Assembly: GCA_016839765.1 (NCBI GenBank)
Contig: JAEOTP010000087.1
Coordinates: 1-64,000 of the forward strand
Direction of reading: 5' to 3'
DNA from: Promethearchaeota archaeon
Lineage (GTDB): Archaea > Asgardarchaeota > Lokiarchaeia > Sigyniarchaeales > SOKP01
DNA length: 64,000 nt
Shown here in pieces: positions 50,811-59,773 of this stretch (the stretch's first letter is position 1; every line of letters starts with the position of its first letter). The translations under genes and the position numbers were made by a program. Under the pieces are notes generated by a model. That model worked only from the letters and a program-made list of their open reading frames with translations, made no database searches and was not told the DNA's origin.

Positions 50811-52175
50811 CTATGTTCCCAACTCTTTCATTTTGTCAATTTCTCTCCAAAAAAATTTGATTGTTAACAAATACCATAAAATCAATCCTGGAGTAACTAA
50901 AAGTATCGAAAAAAGGATATTACTGGGAATAATAATTATTCCTAAGTTAACATCCTCTTGAAAAATCGACATAATAACAGAATCGATAAAAATCAATGAT
51001 ATGCTAATTATACCTAAAAGAACTATCATTAGAATTACCGTTCCTCTTATTCTGGGGAAAAAGTATGAAATTAAAATTATTAAAACTAAAAAAATCATGA
51101 AAAAAAGAAGAAATGTAAGATCATCTAAATTTCCCAATGTCCACTGTATTGATATGAATGCTGTTATGGAAAAAATCCCACAAATAATTGAAATAATATA
51201 AAATTGTTTTATTAATTCTGATTCTTTTAATGGTCCTTTTGCTAAGATTAATCTAGGTAAGGTTAATGCTGCATCCTTTTGATCCGAAGCCTTTATTCTA
51301 TCATCCTCTAAAAGAATTATATCGTTTTTCTGAGTTTGAATCTCACTGCTTTCTAAAAAACCTTTTACAGAACTAATCACATAAAAACTATTAATAACTT
51401 GAATGAGAAGCGCGCAAAATACTGCAACCTCTAAAGACCCTAATAATGCAATACACGCAAAAAGAGAACCCATGCCTAAAGTACCCACATCTCCAGGAAA
51501 TATTTTAGCAGGGAATTTATTATATAGGAAAAAAGGAATCAAAACACTAATTCCAGAAATAATGAATATCAAAGCTTCAGCAGAATTCCAGATTATTGCA
51601 CAAATTAGAAGAAAAAATAATGCAATTAAGGATGTCCCTGAGCCTTCACCATTATATCCTTCTAGCATATTTGATGTATTCGCAAAAAAAGCTACGATTA
51701 AAGGAGCCACAAATGGATAAATTCTTGTTAGTCTTGTAAACCCAAGGAAAGGTATTGTAGGAGAATGGATGGTTATAAAACCAAAAAAATTTGCTACAAA
51801 AATAATTACTCCTGTAAAAATTGTTAATAAAATCTTAGATAGTGATCTTAATTTTATCCGATCATCAATAAAACCAATTGCTCCGGATAATAAAATCGTT
51901 AAGAGGAAAACTAACAATTCATTACGCAAAACAGGAAAAAAAATAATAGAGAATAACGAAGTTACAGTCAATCCAAGGATAATACTTAAGCCTCCTGATT
52001 CCGGAATTTCAGGTTTTGCATTTTTGTGAATATCATATCCAAGATACCCTTTTTTCCTCATGAATTTCATGAGATAAGGTATAAATGCATAAGTTACAAG
52101 AAAGCCACTAAGAAAAATAATGATTAAATAGAATATTTCAAGTATTTCCCAGTTTAATTGTGATATTAGAATCAT
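50811..52175 (-). CDS. GPT/MraY-family glycosyl-1-phosphate transferase
   Basis: A 454-residue membrane enzyme with about ten TM helices. Family motifs in order are the PESGG loop, SGAIGFIDDRIKLRS (magnesium Asp pair), ANTSNMLEGYNGEGSG and IFPGDVGTLGMGSL. The arrangement matches the eukaryotic DPAGT1/ALG7 and archaeal AglH type, which attach GlcNAc-1-P to dolichyl phosphate and so begin lipid-linked oligosaccharide synthesis. A MraY or WecA role cannot be excluded. It is divergent from the epimerase gene and near other glycosylation genes. Confidence 0.75.
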   Translation of the reverse strand: MILISQLNWEILEIFYLIIIFLSGFLVTYAFIPYLMKFMRKKGYLGYDIHKNAKPEIPESGGLSIILGLTVTSLFSIIFFPVLRNELLVFLLTILLSGAIGFIDDRIKLRSLSKILLTIFTGVIIFVANFFGFITIHSPTIPFLGFTRLTRIYPFVAPLIVAFFANTSNMLEGYNGEGSGTSLIALFFLLICAIIWNSAEALIFIISGISVLIPFFLYNKFPAKIFPGDVGTLGMGSLFACIALLGSLEVAVFCALLIQVINSFYVISSVKGFLESSEIQTQKNDIILLEDDRIKASDQKDAALTLPRLILAKGPLKESELIKQFYIISIICGIFSITAFISIQWTLGNLDDLTFLLFFMIFLVLIILISYFFPRIRGTVILMIVLLGIISISLIFIDSVIMSIFQEDVNLGIIIIPSNILFSILLVTPGLILWYLLTIKFFWREIDKMKELGT

Positions 52176-52407
52176 AGAATCGATTTGTTAATTATTTTTT
52201 TTAAAATAAAATATGACTTTAAGAAATTATCCATAATTTAAATTAATTTTTCTACAACTCTTTAGATGTGAAGTTTTGTTGAAACATATAATGAAAGATA
52301 TAATAAAGGGACAGTATTTAAAAATATAATAATAATTAAATTTTCATTTTAAACCAAGTAATAGATTAATTTAAAGGTTTCTGATAATAATTAGAGGAGT
52401 AGAATCC

Positions 52408-52416
52408 TATATAAAT
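52408..52416 (+). promoter_or_regulatory. TATA box of epimerase gene, leaderless arrangement
   Basis: TATATAAAT starts 27 bases before the ATG at 52435. Predicted transcription starts at the start codon itself, giving a leaderless mRNA. Confidence 0.55.
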
Positions 52417-52434
52417 AATTAAAAAAGAATCATA

Positions 52435-53439
52435 ATGGAAATCAAGGATAAAAATGTTTTAATAACAGGCGGAGCAGGATTTATCGGATCTCATTTAGCA
52501 GATCGTATTATAAAAGAGAAAGCGAAGAATATAATAATATATGATAACTTTTCAACAGGAAATAAAGAGTTCATCCAAAACAAACAATTTAAGATTATTG
52601 AGGGTGATATATTAGATTTTAATAAATTAAATTCATGCATGAAAAATATAGACATTGTTTCACACCATGCTGCTGAATTAGAAGTTTTTACGGGAATAGA
52701 AAATATCTTACATGACTTAAAGACGAATATTATAGGTACTCTAAATGTTTTAAATGCTTCTTTAAAAAATAATATTAAAAAATTAGTATATGCGTCATCG
52801 GGAGGCGTTTATGGTCAAGCACAATTTATACCAGAAACAGAAAACCATCCACTTTTACCTCATTGGCCTTATGGCGTAAGTAAATTAGCGGGAGAGAAGT
52901 ATTGTAGCCAGTATTTTTTATTAAATAACCTCCCAACTATCTCTCTGAGATATGGAATAGTATATGGTCCTCGAGAATGGTATGGAAGAGTATTAACAAT
53001 ATTTATAAAACGTCTATTAGAGGGGAAATCACCCGTTATTTTCGGTGATGGTAAACAAAGAAGGGATTTCGTATATATATCAGATGTTGTTGAAGCAAAT
53101 ATAATGGCAATAAAAAGTGAAAAGGCCAATGGGATGGTGTTCAATGTTGGTGGAGGAACCTCATACTCAATTATTGATTTAGCACATATTTTAATAAAAC
53201 AATTTGGAAATTATATATTAAATCCAATTTTTGACAATCCTGCACCAGGTAAAGCCAGTAGCTATCAACCAGATCGAAGAAGATTGCCAGGAGAATTACA
53301 AGATTTTATACTCGATAATTCTCTAATTCATGAGACATTAGGATATCAACCAAAAACGAGTTTTGTTGAAGGGTTAAAGAAAGAAATTGAATGGATTACT
53401 AAAAACCCAGAATTTTGGAACTACAAACCACGTGTTTAA
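52435..53439 (+). CDS. NAD-dependent epimerase/dehydratase (extended SDR, GalE-like)
   Basis: A 334-residue extended short-chain dehydrogenase. The NAD-binding motif is TGGAGFIGSHLADRI; the catalytic set is the Ser in VYASSGGVYG and WPYGVSK (Tyr-x3-Lys). RDFVYISDVVEAN is the sugar-nucleotide pocket motif. It would epimerise or dehydrate a nucleotide sugar such as UDP-glucose or UDP-GlcNAc. The next gene starts 22 bases later, so it supplies precursors for the glycosyltransferases here. Confidence 0.88.
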   Translation: MEIKDKNVLITGGAGFIGSHLADRIIKEKAKNIIIYDNFSTGNKEFIQNKQFKIIEGDILDFNKLNSCMKNIDIVSHHAAELEVFTGIENILHDLKTNIIGTLNVLNASLKNNIKKLVYASSGGVYGQAQFIPETENHPLLPHWPYGVSKLAGEKYCSQYFLLNNLPTISLRYGIVYGPREWYGRVLTIFIKRLLEGKSPVIFGDGKQRRDFVYISDVVEANIMAIKSEKANGMVFNVGGGTSYSIIDLAHILIKQFGNYILNPIFDNPAPGKASSYQPDRRRLPGELQDFILDNSLIHETLGYQPKTSFVEGLKKEIEWITKNPEFWNYKPRV

Positions 53440-53461
53440 ATAAATATTTAGAAGGGATTCC

Positions 53462-54532
53462 ATGAAAATATGGTTAGATTTTTGTGAACCAAAGAGTGTG
53501 ACTATGTTAAGACCTCTTTATGAGAGCTTAATAGAAGATCATAATGTTTTTATAACAGCTAGGGATTTTGATTCAACTCATTTCTTATTAGATCAATGGA
53601 ATGGTGACTACATTCCTGTAGGAAGCTATGGTGGTGGAACACTAGAAGGAAAACTATTAGCTTATTCGAACAGATTATCTAGATTAATAAAAATTATAAT
53701 CAAAAGAAAACCTAATTTTTTATTTTGTATAACATCTCCAGAAGCGATGAGAATTTCGTTTGGTCTTCAAATTCCTAATATTATGTTTAATGATGAACCA
53801 CGATCTTATGGTCCATGCTCCACAACTTTTCCATATGTTAATCAAATTATAGTTCCTCAATGTATCCCTATCGAATGGTATTTAGATTATGGGTTAAAGG
53901 AGGAGAGAATAATAAGATTTAATGGGATTGATGAGGTTGGATGGCTCTCAGATTTTAAACCAAATAGAGAAATTATTAAATCCCATGGGCTTAATCCTGA
54001 AAGCTATATTATATGTCGAACAGAACCATCAAAAGCAGGGTATTTAACAGATAAAATGGCTCCTCATGAAACAAAATTAAGTGAAATCATACCAAAATTA
54101 CTAGAAAATGAATTTGATTTTAAATTTTTAATATTGACACGGAATATTGAACAGTTTAAATATTTAAATAAATTTTTTAAGGAATATATCAAACAAAATG
54201 TAATAAGGGTTTACACTGGATTAAACAATCTAGCACATTTTATGTTTTATGCTAAAATGGTTATAACTGGAGGAGGTACGATGGTTAGAGAATCTGCGTT
54301 ATTAGGTGTTCCTTCAATAGAATTTTTTCCATTAGCTACATATCCTCAAGAGCAATTTCTTATAGATCATGGTTTTCCATTAAAACATGTAAAGAATGCC
54401 GATTTAATAATTAATACTGCTTTAAGATTTTTAGAAAAGAATTATAAGATAAACACAAAGGAGAAAGTAAGACAATTAGAAAATCCAATAGACATAGCTT
54501 TAAATGAATTTAGTAAAAAAATGAAAAATTAG
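53462..54532 (+). CDS. DUF354 family glycosyltransferase-like protein
   Basis: A 356-residue DUF354 protein with two Rossmann-like halves, like GT-B glycosyltransferases of the MurG/WecB class. The first half has MKIWLDFCEPKSVTMLRPLY and VFITARDFDSTHFLLDQWN; the second shows FMFYAKMVITGGGTMVRESA and LLGVPSIEFFP, close to the UDP-binding GGG-T motif. It is co-directional with the epimerase, with a 22-base gap. Substrate unknown. Confidence 0.75.
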   Translation: MKIWLDFCEPKSVTMLRPLYESLIEDHNVFITARDFDSTHFLLDQWNGDYIPVGSYGGGTLEGKLLAYSNRLSRLIKIIIKRKPNFLFCITSPEAMRISFGLQIPNIMFNDEPRSYGPCSTTFPYVNQIIVPQCIPIEWYLDYGLKEERIIRFNGIDEVGWLSDFKPNREIIKSHGLNPESYIICRTEPSKAGYLTDKMAPHETKLSEIIPKLLENEFDFKFLILTRNIEQFKYLNKFFKEYIKQNVIRVYTGLNNLAHFMFYAKMVITGGGTMVRESALLGVPSIEFFPLATYPQEQFLIDHGFPLKHVKNADLIINTALRFLEKNYKINTKEKVRQLENPIDIALNEFSKKMKN

Positions 54533-54541
54533 GAGTTCATC

Positions 54542-55651
54542 TTATATTGATAAGAATTTTTCATAAACATTCTCTAATTTTTCTCCGACAGAATTCCACG
54601 AATATCTGGATATAAAGTTTTGAGCATGCTTAAGTAATTCTTTGCGCTTTTCATCATCATTAATCAAATTTATTAGTTCCCTTGCTAAAAATTTCGGATT
54701 TTTGGGTGGAACAAAAATGGCATTGTCTTGCAAAACTTCCTTATATGTTCCTATAGAAGAACAAATGGCGGGTGTTCCACACGCAATTGCTTCAATTGGA
54801 GTTAACCCAAATCCTTCTGAAGAATATGAATAAGTAATAAAAACATCACCCATACTATAATAAATCGGAAGTTCTACTTCTGGAATGAAACCAATAAAAT
54901 GAACATCTTCATATTTTTGTTTCCACTTTTTATAAATTTCCTTCATATAAAAATCTGGAGTTCCACCAATTACTAATTCAAGATTAGTTATTTCTTTTTT
55001 TGCATATTTATATGCTTTAATAACATTTTCAATATCCTTATACAAAGCTATACGTCCAATATATAACGCTACAGGGCCGATTAACCCTAAATTTTCTTTA
55101 AGTTGCTCTGCTTTTTTAGGATAAGGTTTAAATTTGCTTTCAATAGCCGAATATAAATTATGAACTTTTTTTAGTTCAATTTTAGGGAAGAATTTTTTAA
55201 TTTGCTGTTTAGTAAATTCTGAACATGTTGTTATGAGATTAGCCTTCTTAATAACCTCATTAATTAATATCTTCTCAATTGGAATGAATGAAAAACTAGA
55301 TTCAATAGGTCCTAAATCATGAATAGTTGAGATGAAATTTTTTTTGTTGTATAATAGTAAGGGTAAAGTACCTTTTGGTCCATTTCCATGTATAATATCA
55401 AAATCAGTATTTCTTAGAAAATTAATGACTTTTAATACGAATTGAGGTATCCATAAATAACTCTTTCGAATTATTTTAATTTGTGAAACATTCGGATCAT
55501 CTAAATTGAGGTTCCATTTACCAGTTATAACCTTAACATCATGACCTCTATTTTTCAGATAATTATATATACCTGAAAAAAATTTTGCACTTCCATCTTG
55601 ACTATCTGGAGAAATTGTTAAAGAAACAAGAGCAATTTTCAACTTCTTCAT
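54542..55651 (-). CDS. GT4 family glycosyltransferase
   Basis: A 369-residue GT-B retaining glycosyltransferase. The N-terminal donor side starts KIALVSLTISPDSQDGSAKF; HDLGPIESSF and ALYIGRIALYKDIENVIKAY are mid-protein signatures. The C-terminal motif SEGFGLTPIEAIACGTPAIC holds the EX7E nucleotide-sugar site. It probably extends a lipid-linked or surface glycan. It is convergent with the DUF354 gene and sits near metAP2. Confidence 0.88.
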   Translation of the reverse strand: MKKLKIALVSLTISPDSQDGSAKFFSGIYNYLKNRGHDVKVITGKWNLNLDDPNVSQIKIIRKSYLWIPQFVLKVINFLRNTDFDIIHGNGPKGTLPLLLYNKKNFISTIHDLGPIESSFSFIPIEKILINEVIKKANLITTCSEFTKQQIKKFFPKIELKKVHNLYSAIESKFKPYPKKAEQLKENLGLIGPVALYIGRIALYKDIENVIKAYKYAKKEITNLELVIGGTPDFYMKEIYKKWKQKYEDVHFIGFIPEVELPIYYSMGDVFITYSYSSEGFGLTPIEAIACGTPAICSSIGTYKEVLQDNAIFVPPKNPKFLARELINLINDDEKRKELLKHAQNFISRYSWNSVGEKLENVYEKFLSI

Positions 55652-55694
55652 GTACAGAATTTTTTTTCTTTTTTCAATTGATAAATAATATGAT

Positions 55695-56675
55695 TTAAGT
55701 TAGTTGTTCATAACCGTCTTCGGTTATTAATATAGTTTCTTCAGTTTGAGCTACATAAGTACCTTTTTGTTCGGCCAAAACATTATGAACTTTCAATTTA
55801 TCTTGTTGCACTAGTTCTTGAAGTCCAAAAAGAACACCCATTCTAAATTCTTTACCTAACCATCTTTCAGCAAATGGTAAAGTTTTATAATTTTTATTAA
55901 TAAATCCTAGGATTTGTTTTGAAAATTTCCTTCTTAAAGGAACTCTCCCTGTATATGGATTAAGTTCGTAAATATATGAGGCATTTGTGTAATGAACGGA
56001 ACCATTTCCTGTTGAGGCAAATATTTCAACAGCAAACACATCTCCTTCTTCCATTATATCACCACTTTGAGATCCTAATTCTGGAAGTTGTTTTTTGCCA
56101 TGAACTGTCCATCTTTCAACTTGATGTCCACCAAGTTCTTTAATTGGAATATATTTAAATCCTCTAACAATATCTTCAATTTTCTTTCCTATATTTTTTG
56201 TATTAATTTTTGGTTTAGCTATCATTTTTGCCGCTTCTACAGCCACTTCTGTTGCTTGAATAATATTTTCTAATACTTTTTCATCATTAAAACTTATAGT
56301 GAAAGCCGTATCAACAATATATCCTTCAATATGTACTCCTAAATCAATTTTTACAATATCTCCATTCTTTATCACAAGATTATCGTCTTTTAATGGAGAT
56401 GTGTAATGAGCTGCGACATTATTTATTCCTATATTTACAGGAAAAGCACAACCGCCTCCTAATTCCACTATTTTAGATTCTGTTGATTCAATTAAATCTA
56501 AAACTTTAGTATCTACTTTTATCCTTGGTTTAATAAAGCTTTTAACTTCTTGAGCTATTTTTCCAGCTTTTCTGAGTGATTCAATTTCATGTTGTTTTTC
56601 TTCTGCTTCTTTTTCTAGTTCCTCTTTGCTTTTCTTTTCATCAGATTTAGTTTTTAATTTTTGATCCTTACTCAT
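55695..56675 (-). CDS. map: Methionine aminopeptidase type II (MetAP2)
   Basis: A 326-residue MetAP2 removing N-terminal methionine during translation. Metal ligands are visible: KIDLGVHIEGYIVDTAFTIS (both Asp), GGHQVERW (His), AVEIFAST (Glu) and AQTEETILI (Glu). The type II helical insertion is present between FAVEIFAST and the final motif. The first ~30 residues form a Lys/Glu-rich extension, reminiscent of the eukaryotic polybasic/acidic N-terminus. Monocistronic, minus strand. Confidence 0.9.
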   Translation of the reverse strand: MSKDQKLKTKSDEKKSKEELEKEAEEKQHEIESLRKAGKIAQEVKSFIKPRIKVDTKVLDLIESTESKIVELGGGCAFPVNIGINNVAAHYTSPLKDDNLVIKNGDIVKIDLGVHIEGYIVDTAFTISFNDEKVLENIIQATEVAVEAAKMIAKPKINTKNIGKKIEDIVRGFKYIPIKELGGHQVERWTVHGKKQLPELGSQSGDIMEEGDVFAVEIFASTGNGSVHYTNASYIYELNPYTGRVPLRRKFSKQILGFINKNYKTLPFAERWLGKEFRMGVLFGLQELVQQDKLKVHNVLAEQKGTYVAQTEETILITEDGYEQLT

Positions 56676-56889
56676 TAAAATTAGTAAATGTAAATATTGA
56701 TAAAAATATTTTTTAAAAGGCTTATTATTTCAGACTAAAAAGAAAAATAAAAATAAATAAAGTAAATATTAATAATTAAATATAGTTAATTTTAATAGAT
56801 CATATAATTGAATAATTTATTACCCATTTAATTTGAATTTTTGTTGAGGAAAACGTCAAGGAGATCAATTCTACAACATAATACATTAT

Positions 56890-56894
56890 GGAGG
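56890..56894 (+). promoter_or_regulatory. Ribosome binding site of the second Roadblock gene
   Basis: GGAGG lies nine bases before a TTG start at 56904. It decides in favour of the TTG, as no ATG is near. Confidence 0.6.
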
Positions 56895-56903
56895 AAATAA
56901 ATC

Positions 56904-57275
56904 TTGTCTGAAAATATCAGTGAACTTACAGATCTGCTAAGAAAATTATCTGCTGTAAATTCGGATATAGAAGGGTCGGCTATTGTTAGTGTACAAGGAC
57001 TTCCGATTTGTTCTGTTTTAAGCCGTGATGTAAATGATGGTATTGTATCTGCTATGTCAGCAGCAATTCAGAGTGTATCAGAAAGAGCGGTTGAGGAATT
57101 AGATCGGGGAGGTTTAAAAAGGATTCTTATTGAGGGGGTAAGTGGAATTATAATTTTATCAAAAGCCGGTGAAAATGCTATATTGTGTACATTATGCCAT
57201 GCAAACGCAAGTTTAGGAATGGTTTTTCTCAATATTCAAAGTGTCGCAAATAGAATAGCAGCTTTATTGGATTAA
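56904..57275 (+). CDS. Roadblock/LC7 domain protein
   Basis: A 123-residue single-domain Roadblock protein. It reads LTDLLRKLSAVNSDIEGSAI, VSVQGLPICSVLSRDVNDG, then a long helix (AMSAAIQSVSERAVEELDRG) and strands GLKRILIEGVSGIIILS. This is closer to the MglB-like class than the first Roadblock gene. It starts with TTG and has a strong ribosome binding site. A 433-residue unknown gene follows 69 bases later, so they may act together. Its GTPase partner is not in the window. Confidence 0.88.
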   Translation: MSENISELTDLLRKLSAVNSDIEGSAIVSVQGLPICSVLSRDVNDGIVSAMSAAIQSVSERAVEELDRGGLKRILIEGVSGIIILSKAGENAILCTLCHANASLGMVFLNIQSVANRIAALLD

Positions 57276-57344
57276 TTTTAATGATATAAAAATTATATAA
57301 TTGATTTTAGAATTACTTATTCTTTAAGGATATCAAGAGAAAAT

Positions 57345-58646
57345 TTGGATGAATTCAATTTGAGTATGCAAAATGAATCAGAAAGGAGAAAGTTAGAAAA
57401 TAAATATCATGGATATTTATCTTACTTTTTAAAAAATAAAAAATTTGAAAAAATTAGAAAATTAATTGAGAAATCGATAGATTTAGATATTTTTATCAAT
57501 CCCCGTAAAATTCCCAATCGAATTGAAATAATTTCCAATTTATTAGTAGAATGTATTAGAAATCTTAATATAGGTGAAATTTTTAATATTTTGAGGTTTG
57601 TTAATAAATACAATTTAGTTGATAGAGATTTAACTGATTCAGAATTAAAAATTGTTGAGGAAATTAAAATTAATTCTTTATTCATTACTAATTTAATAGA
57701 TTTATTCGGAAATGTTTCTAATTCTTTTATATTTTACGTTAGAAAAGTAATGCCTTCCAATTTATATAGCTATTATAACAATTATTTTAGCGAATATTCT
57801 TTTTATTCTAATGATGGTTATGATATAAATTTAATCTTGAATTACTTAAACGAATATAGTGTTTATGGATTAACTATTAAGCTATTGGGCAATTTGGAGG
57901 ATTTTATTAGCTCATTTAATAATAACTATGTGAATAAAAATGAGAAATTTATCGAGTTTAAATTTGCAAACAAAAAACATTTAGTTTCACCGAAAAACAT
58001 CTTAAAAAACATGAAAAAAATTACTTCTCGCGAACAATATAAATTCTATAGCTTATCAATGGTTATTTTATATGGAATTGGTCCTCAAGGATTTGGATTC
58101 ACCTTTTCAACACCCAAAGGGGAGGTGATTGAAATCTGTTCTGATGTTAAAGAAAATGAAGCAATAATTATCAAATATAAAGAATTCTTAACAGAACGGT
58201 TTTTATTAAAACTAGAGCAAGAATTTATTGATCTTAATGTTGAGGGTTCAACTATAGATAAATTAAATATTTATCTCTTAGAATTAATTAAACCTAAGAA
58301 CTTAATTAACTATTATAAGAAGGACGAGATTTTAGGTAAAATTAAATATTTTTTTGATTCTAATATTTCGAATTCAATTAATAAAAAACAACATTTTCAA
58401 AAGTTAATAAATAAAATTTCAAAAAGAATTTCTAAAATTTTAAGGCCAATTGAAATGATTGACCAATTTAAAGTTAGAATGGATTTGTTAGCAGATGATA
58501 AGTTAAGATCTGAAGATATAGCAAAACTCACGAGTTTAAAAGAAAAATCCCATTATGATGTTCTTAGAGAGCGTGTTTTTCTTCAATATATTGTGGATTG
58601 GTTTTATAAAATATATTTGGAAAACGAAGCTGATATGAAAGATTAA
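57345..58646 (+). CDS. Unrecognised protein downstream of a Roadblock gene
   Basis: A 433-residue protein of no family I know. It is mostly helical by composition, rich in Asn, Ile, Lys and Leu, and without signal peptide or TM segments. Motifs to search with: EIFNILRFVNKYN, YGIGPQGFGFTFSTPKGEV and MDLLADDKLRSEDIAKLTSL. The listed frame starts with TTG; an ATG at 57366 is also possible. It is in a likely operon with the Roadblock gene. Confidence 0.6.
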   Translation: MDEFNLSMQNESERRKLENKYHGYLSYFLKNKKFEKIRKLIEKSIDLDIFINPRKIPNRIEIISNLLVECIRNLNIGEIFNILRFVNKYNLVDRDLTDSELKIVEEIKINSLFITNLIDLFGNVSNSFIFYVRKVMPSNLYSYYNNYFSEYSFYSNDGYDINLILNYLNEYSVYGLTIKLLGNLEDFISSFNNNYVNKNEKFIEFKFANKKHLVSPKNILKNMKKITSREQYKFYSLSMVILYGIGPQGFGFTFSTPKGEVIEICSDVKENEAIIIKYKEFLTERFLLKLEQEFIDLNVEGSTIDKLNIYLLELIKPKNLINYYKKDEILGKIKYFFDSNISNSINKKQHFQKLINKISKRISKILRPIEMIDQFKVRMDLLADDKLRSEDIAKLTSLKEKSHYDVLRERVFLQYIVDWFYKIYLENEADMKD

Positions 58647-58684
58647 TTAATAAGCATTAGGTGCCTTTATTAGTTTAAAGTAAA

Positions 58685-58780
58685 TTAAAAATTACCAATA
58701 CCTCCCCCGAGTGCCCCAAAAATTGCTCCGAATAAAATAATTAGTATTAACAGTAGCCATCCAAATCCAGCACCTATCAT
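58685..58780 (-). CDS. Possible small membrane peptide
   Basis: A 31-residue frame starting MIGAGFGWLLLILIILFGAI, then glycine-rich. The composition is that of one TM helix with a Gly-rich end. The frame has no ATG upstream and no clear ribosome binding site, but a TATA-like stretch lies near the predicted leaderless distance. It could be chance. Confidence 0.35.
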   Translation of the reverse strand: MIGAGFGWLLLILIILFGAIFGALGGGIGNF

Positions 58781-58915
58781 TAATGAACCAAATTGGTCTA
58801 AAAGTATAAATATTGCATACCCGTATATTATTATATATTTTAAATAAAAATAATTCTATAGTATGTAAAGTATTAAAAATTAATTTTTTAAATTATAAAA
58901 AGGTGAATCATAAAA

Positions 58916-59617
58916 TTGTTCGCTACCATCGAAGGATGGCTTAACGGGATTTCTGCTTTGGGTGTACTTTCTATAAATCTAATAATAGGCTTTTATGGGT
59001 TATATAAAGCAAGTAAATTGAAAGCTAAACTTCTTACTGTTACTGCACTGACTATTATTTTTGTTGGATTTTTATGGCTAGGTCCAACAACAGATTTTAT
59101 CAAAATTCTTATAACAGATTCTAATATTGACCCATATTGGGTATATCCATTACTAAGTTATATGTGGGCTGCTCCGGGTATAACTTTGGGTATGTATATT
59201 GGCGGAGAATTATTGATACCAAAAAAGAAATGGATTCTAGTGGGGATTTTCCTTATTATAAGTATTGTTTATGAATATTTTCTTTTTTCGAATCCTTTAG
59301 GTTCTTTTCATTTTGATTTACCAACACCCGGTTCAGATTTGATTGATACATCTAGTAATTATTCGTATTACACTTCCTACTTTTTAATTGTTTTTATACT
59401 ATCTATTTTAATCTTTAACGGTATTGGGTTCTTAATGAAAGCTAAGCAAGCAACAGGGATTTTAAGAAGAAAATTTCTATACCTATCCCTTGGCTTTATT
59501 GTCTTTGCAATCATTGTAATTTTTGATTCAGTAGTTCCTCCTGTGACTGCCTTATTTATTGTTAGATTTGGAATTATAGTAAGTAGCATTTTATTATATC
59601 TCGGAATTAAAACCTAA
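58916..59617 (+). CDS. Seven-helix membrane protein, unknown
   Basis: A 233-residue protein with about seven TM helices and short loops. It starts with a TTG (FATIEGWLNG) preceded by AAAAAGGTG, which supports that start. The order of helices and PTTDF and LGMYIGGELL loops does not match a family I can name; 7TM sensor or histidine-kinase input domains are candidates. No kinase domain is attached. T-runs follow the stop. Confidence 0.55.
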   Translation: MFATIEGWLNGISALGVLSINLIIGFYGLYKASKLKAKLLTVTALTIIFVGFLWLGPTTDFIKILITDSNIDPYWVYPLLSYMWAAPGITLGMYIGGELLIPKKKWILVGIFLIISIVYEYFLFSNPLGSFHFDLPTPGSDLIDTSSNYSYYTSYFLIVFILSILIFNGIGFLMKAKQATGILRRKFLYLSLGFIVFAIIVIFDSVVPPVTALFIVRFGIIVSSILLYLGIKT

Positions 59618-59620
59618 AAT

Positions 59621-59640
59621 TTATTTATTTTTTTTATTTT
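59621..59640 (+). terminator. T-rich terminator
   Basis: A thymine-rich tract immediately after the stop of the seven-helix protein, fitting an archaeal U-tract terminator. Confidence 0.4.
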
Positions 59641-59773
59641 ATTATTTTAATTTCTTTAAACAAGCGGAATATAAGTGGAACGAAGAAATAATTAAAAGTC
59701 TAAATACTTAGTTATTTTCCAGTTAATTTGATTTAAAAAAATCTCTCTTTAAAAATATAATTTTCAAAGAAGC

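Noticed and set aside
58916-59617. Seven-helix protein as a microbial rhodopsin
   Set aside because: No Lys retinal site in the last helix and no rhodopsin motif in helix C.
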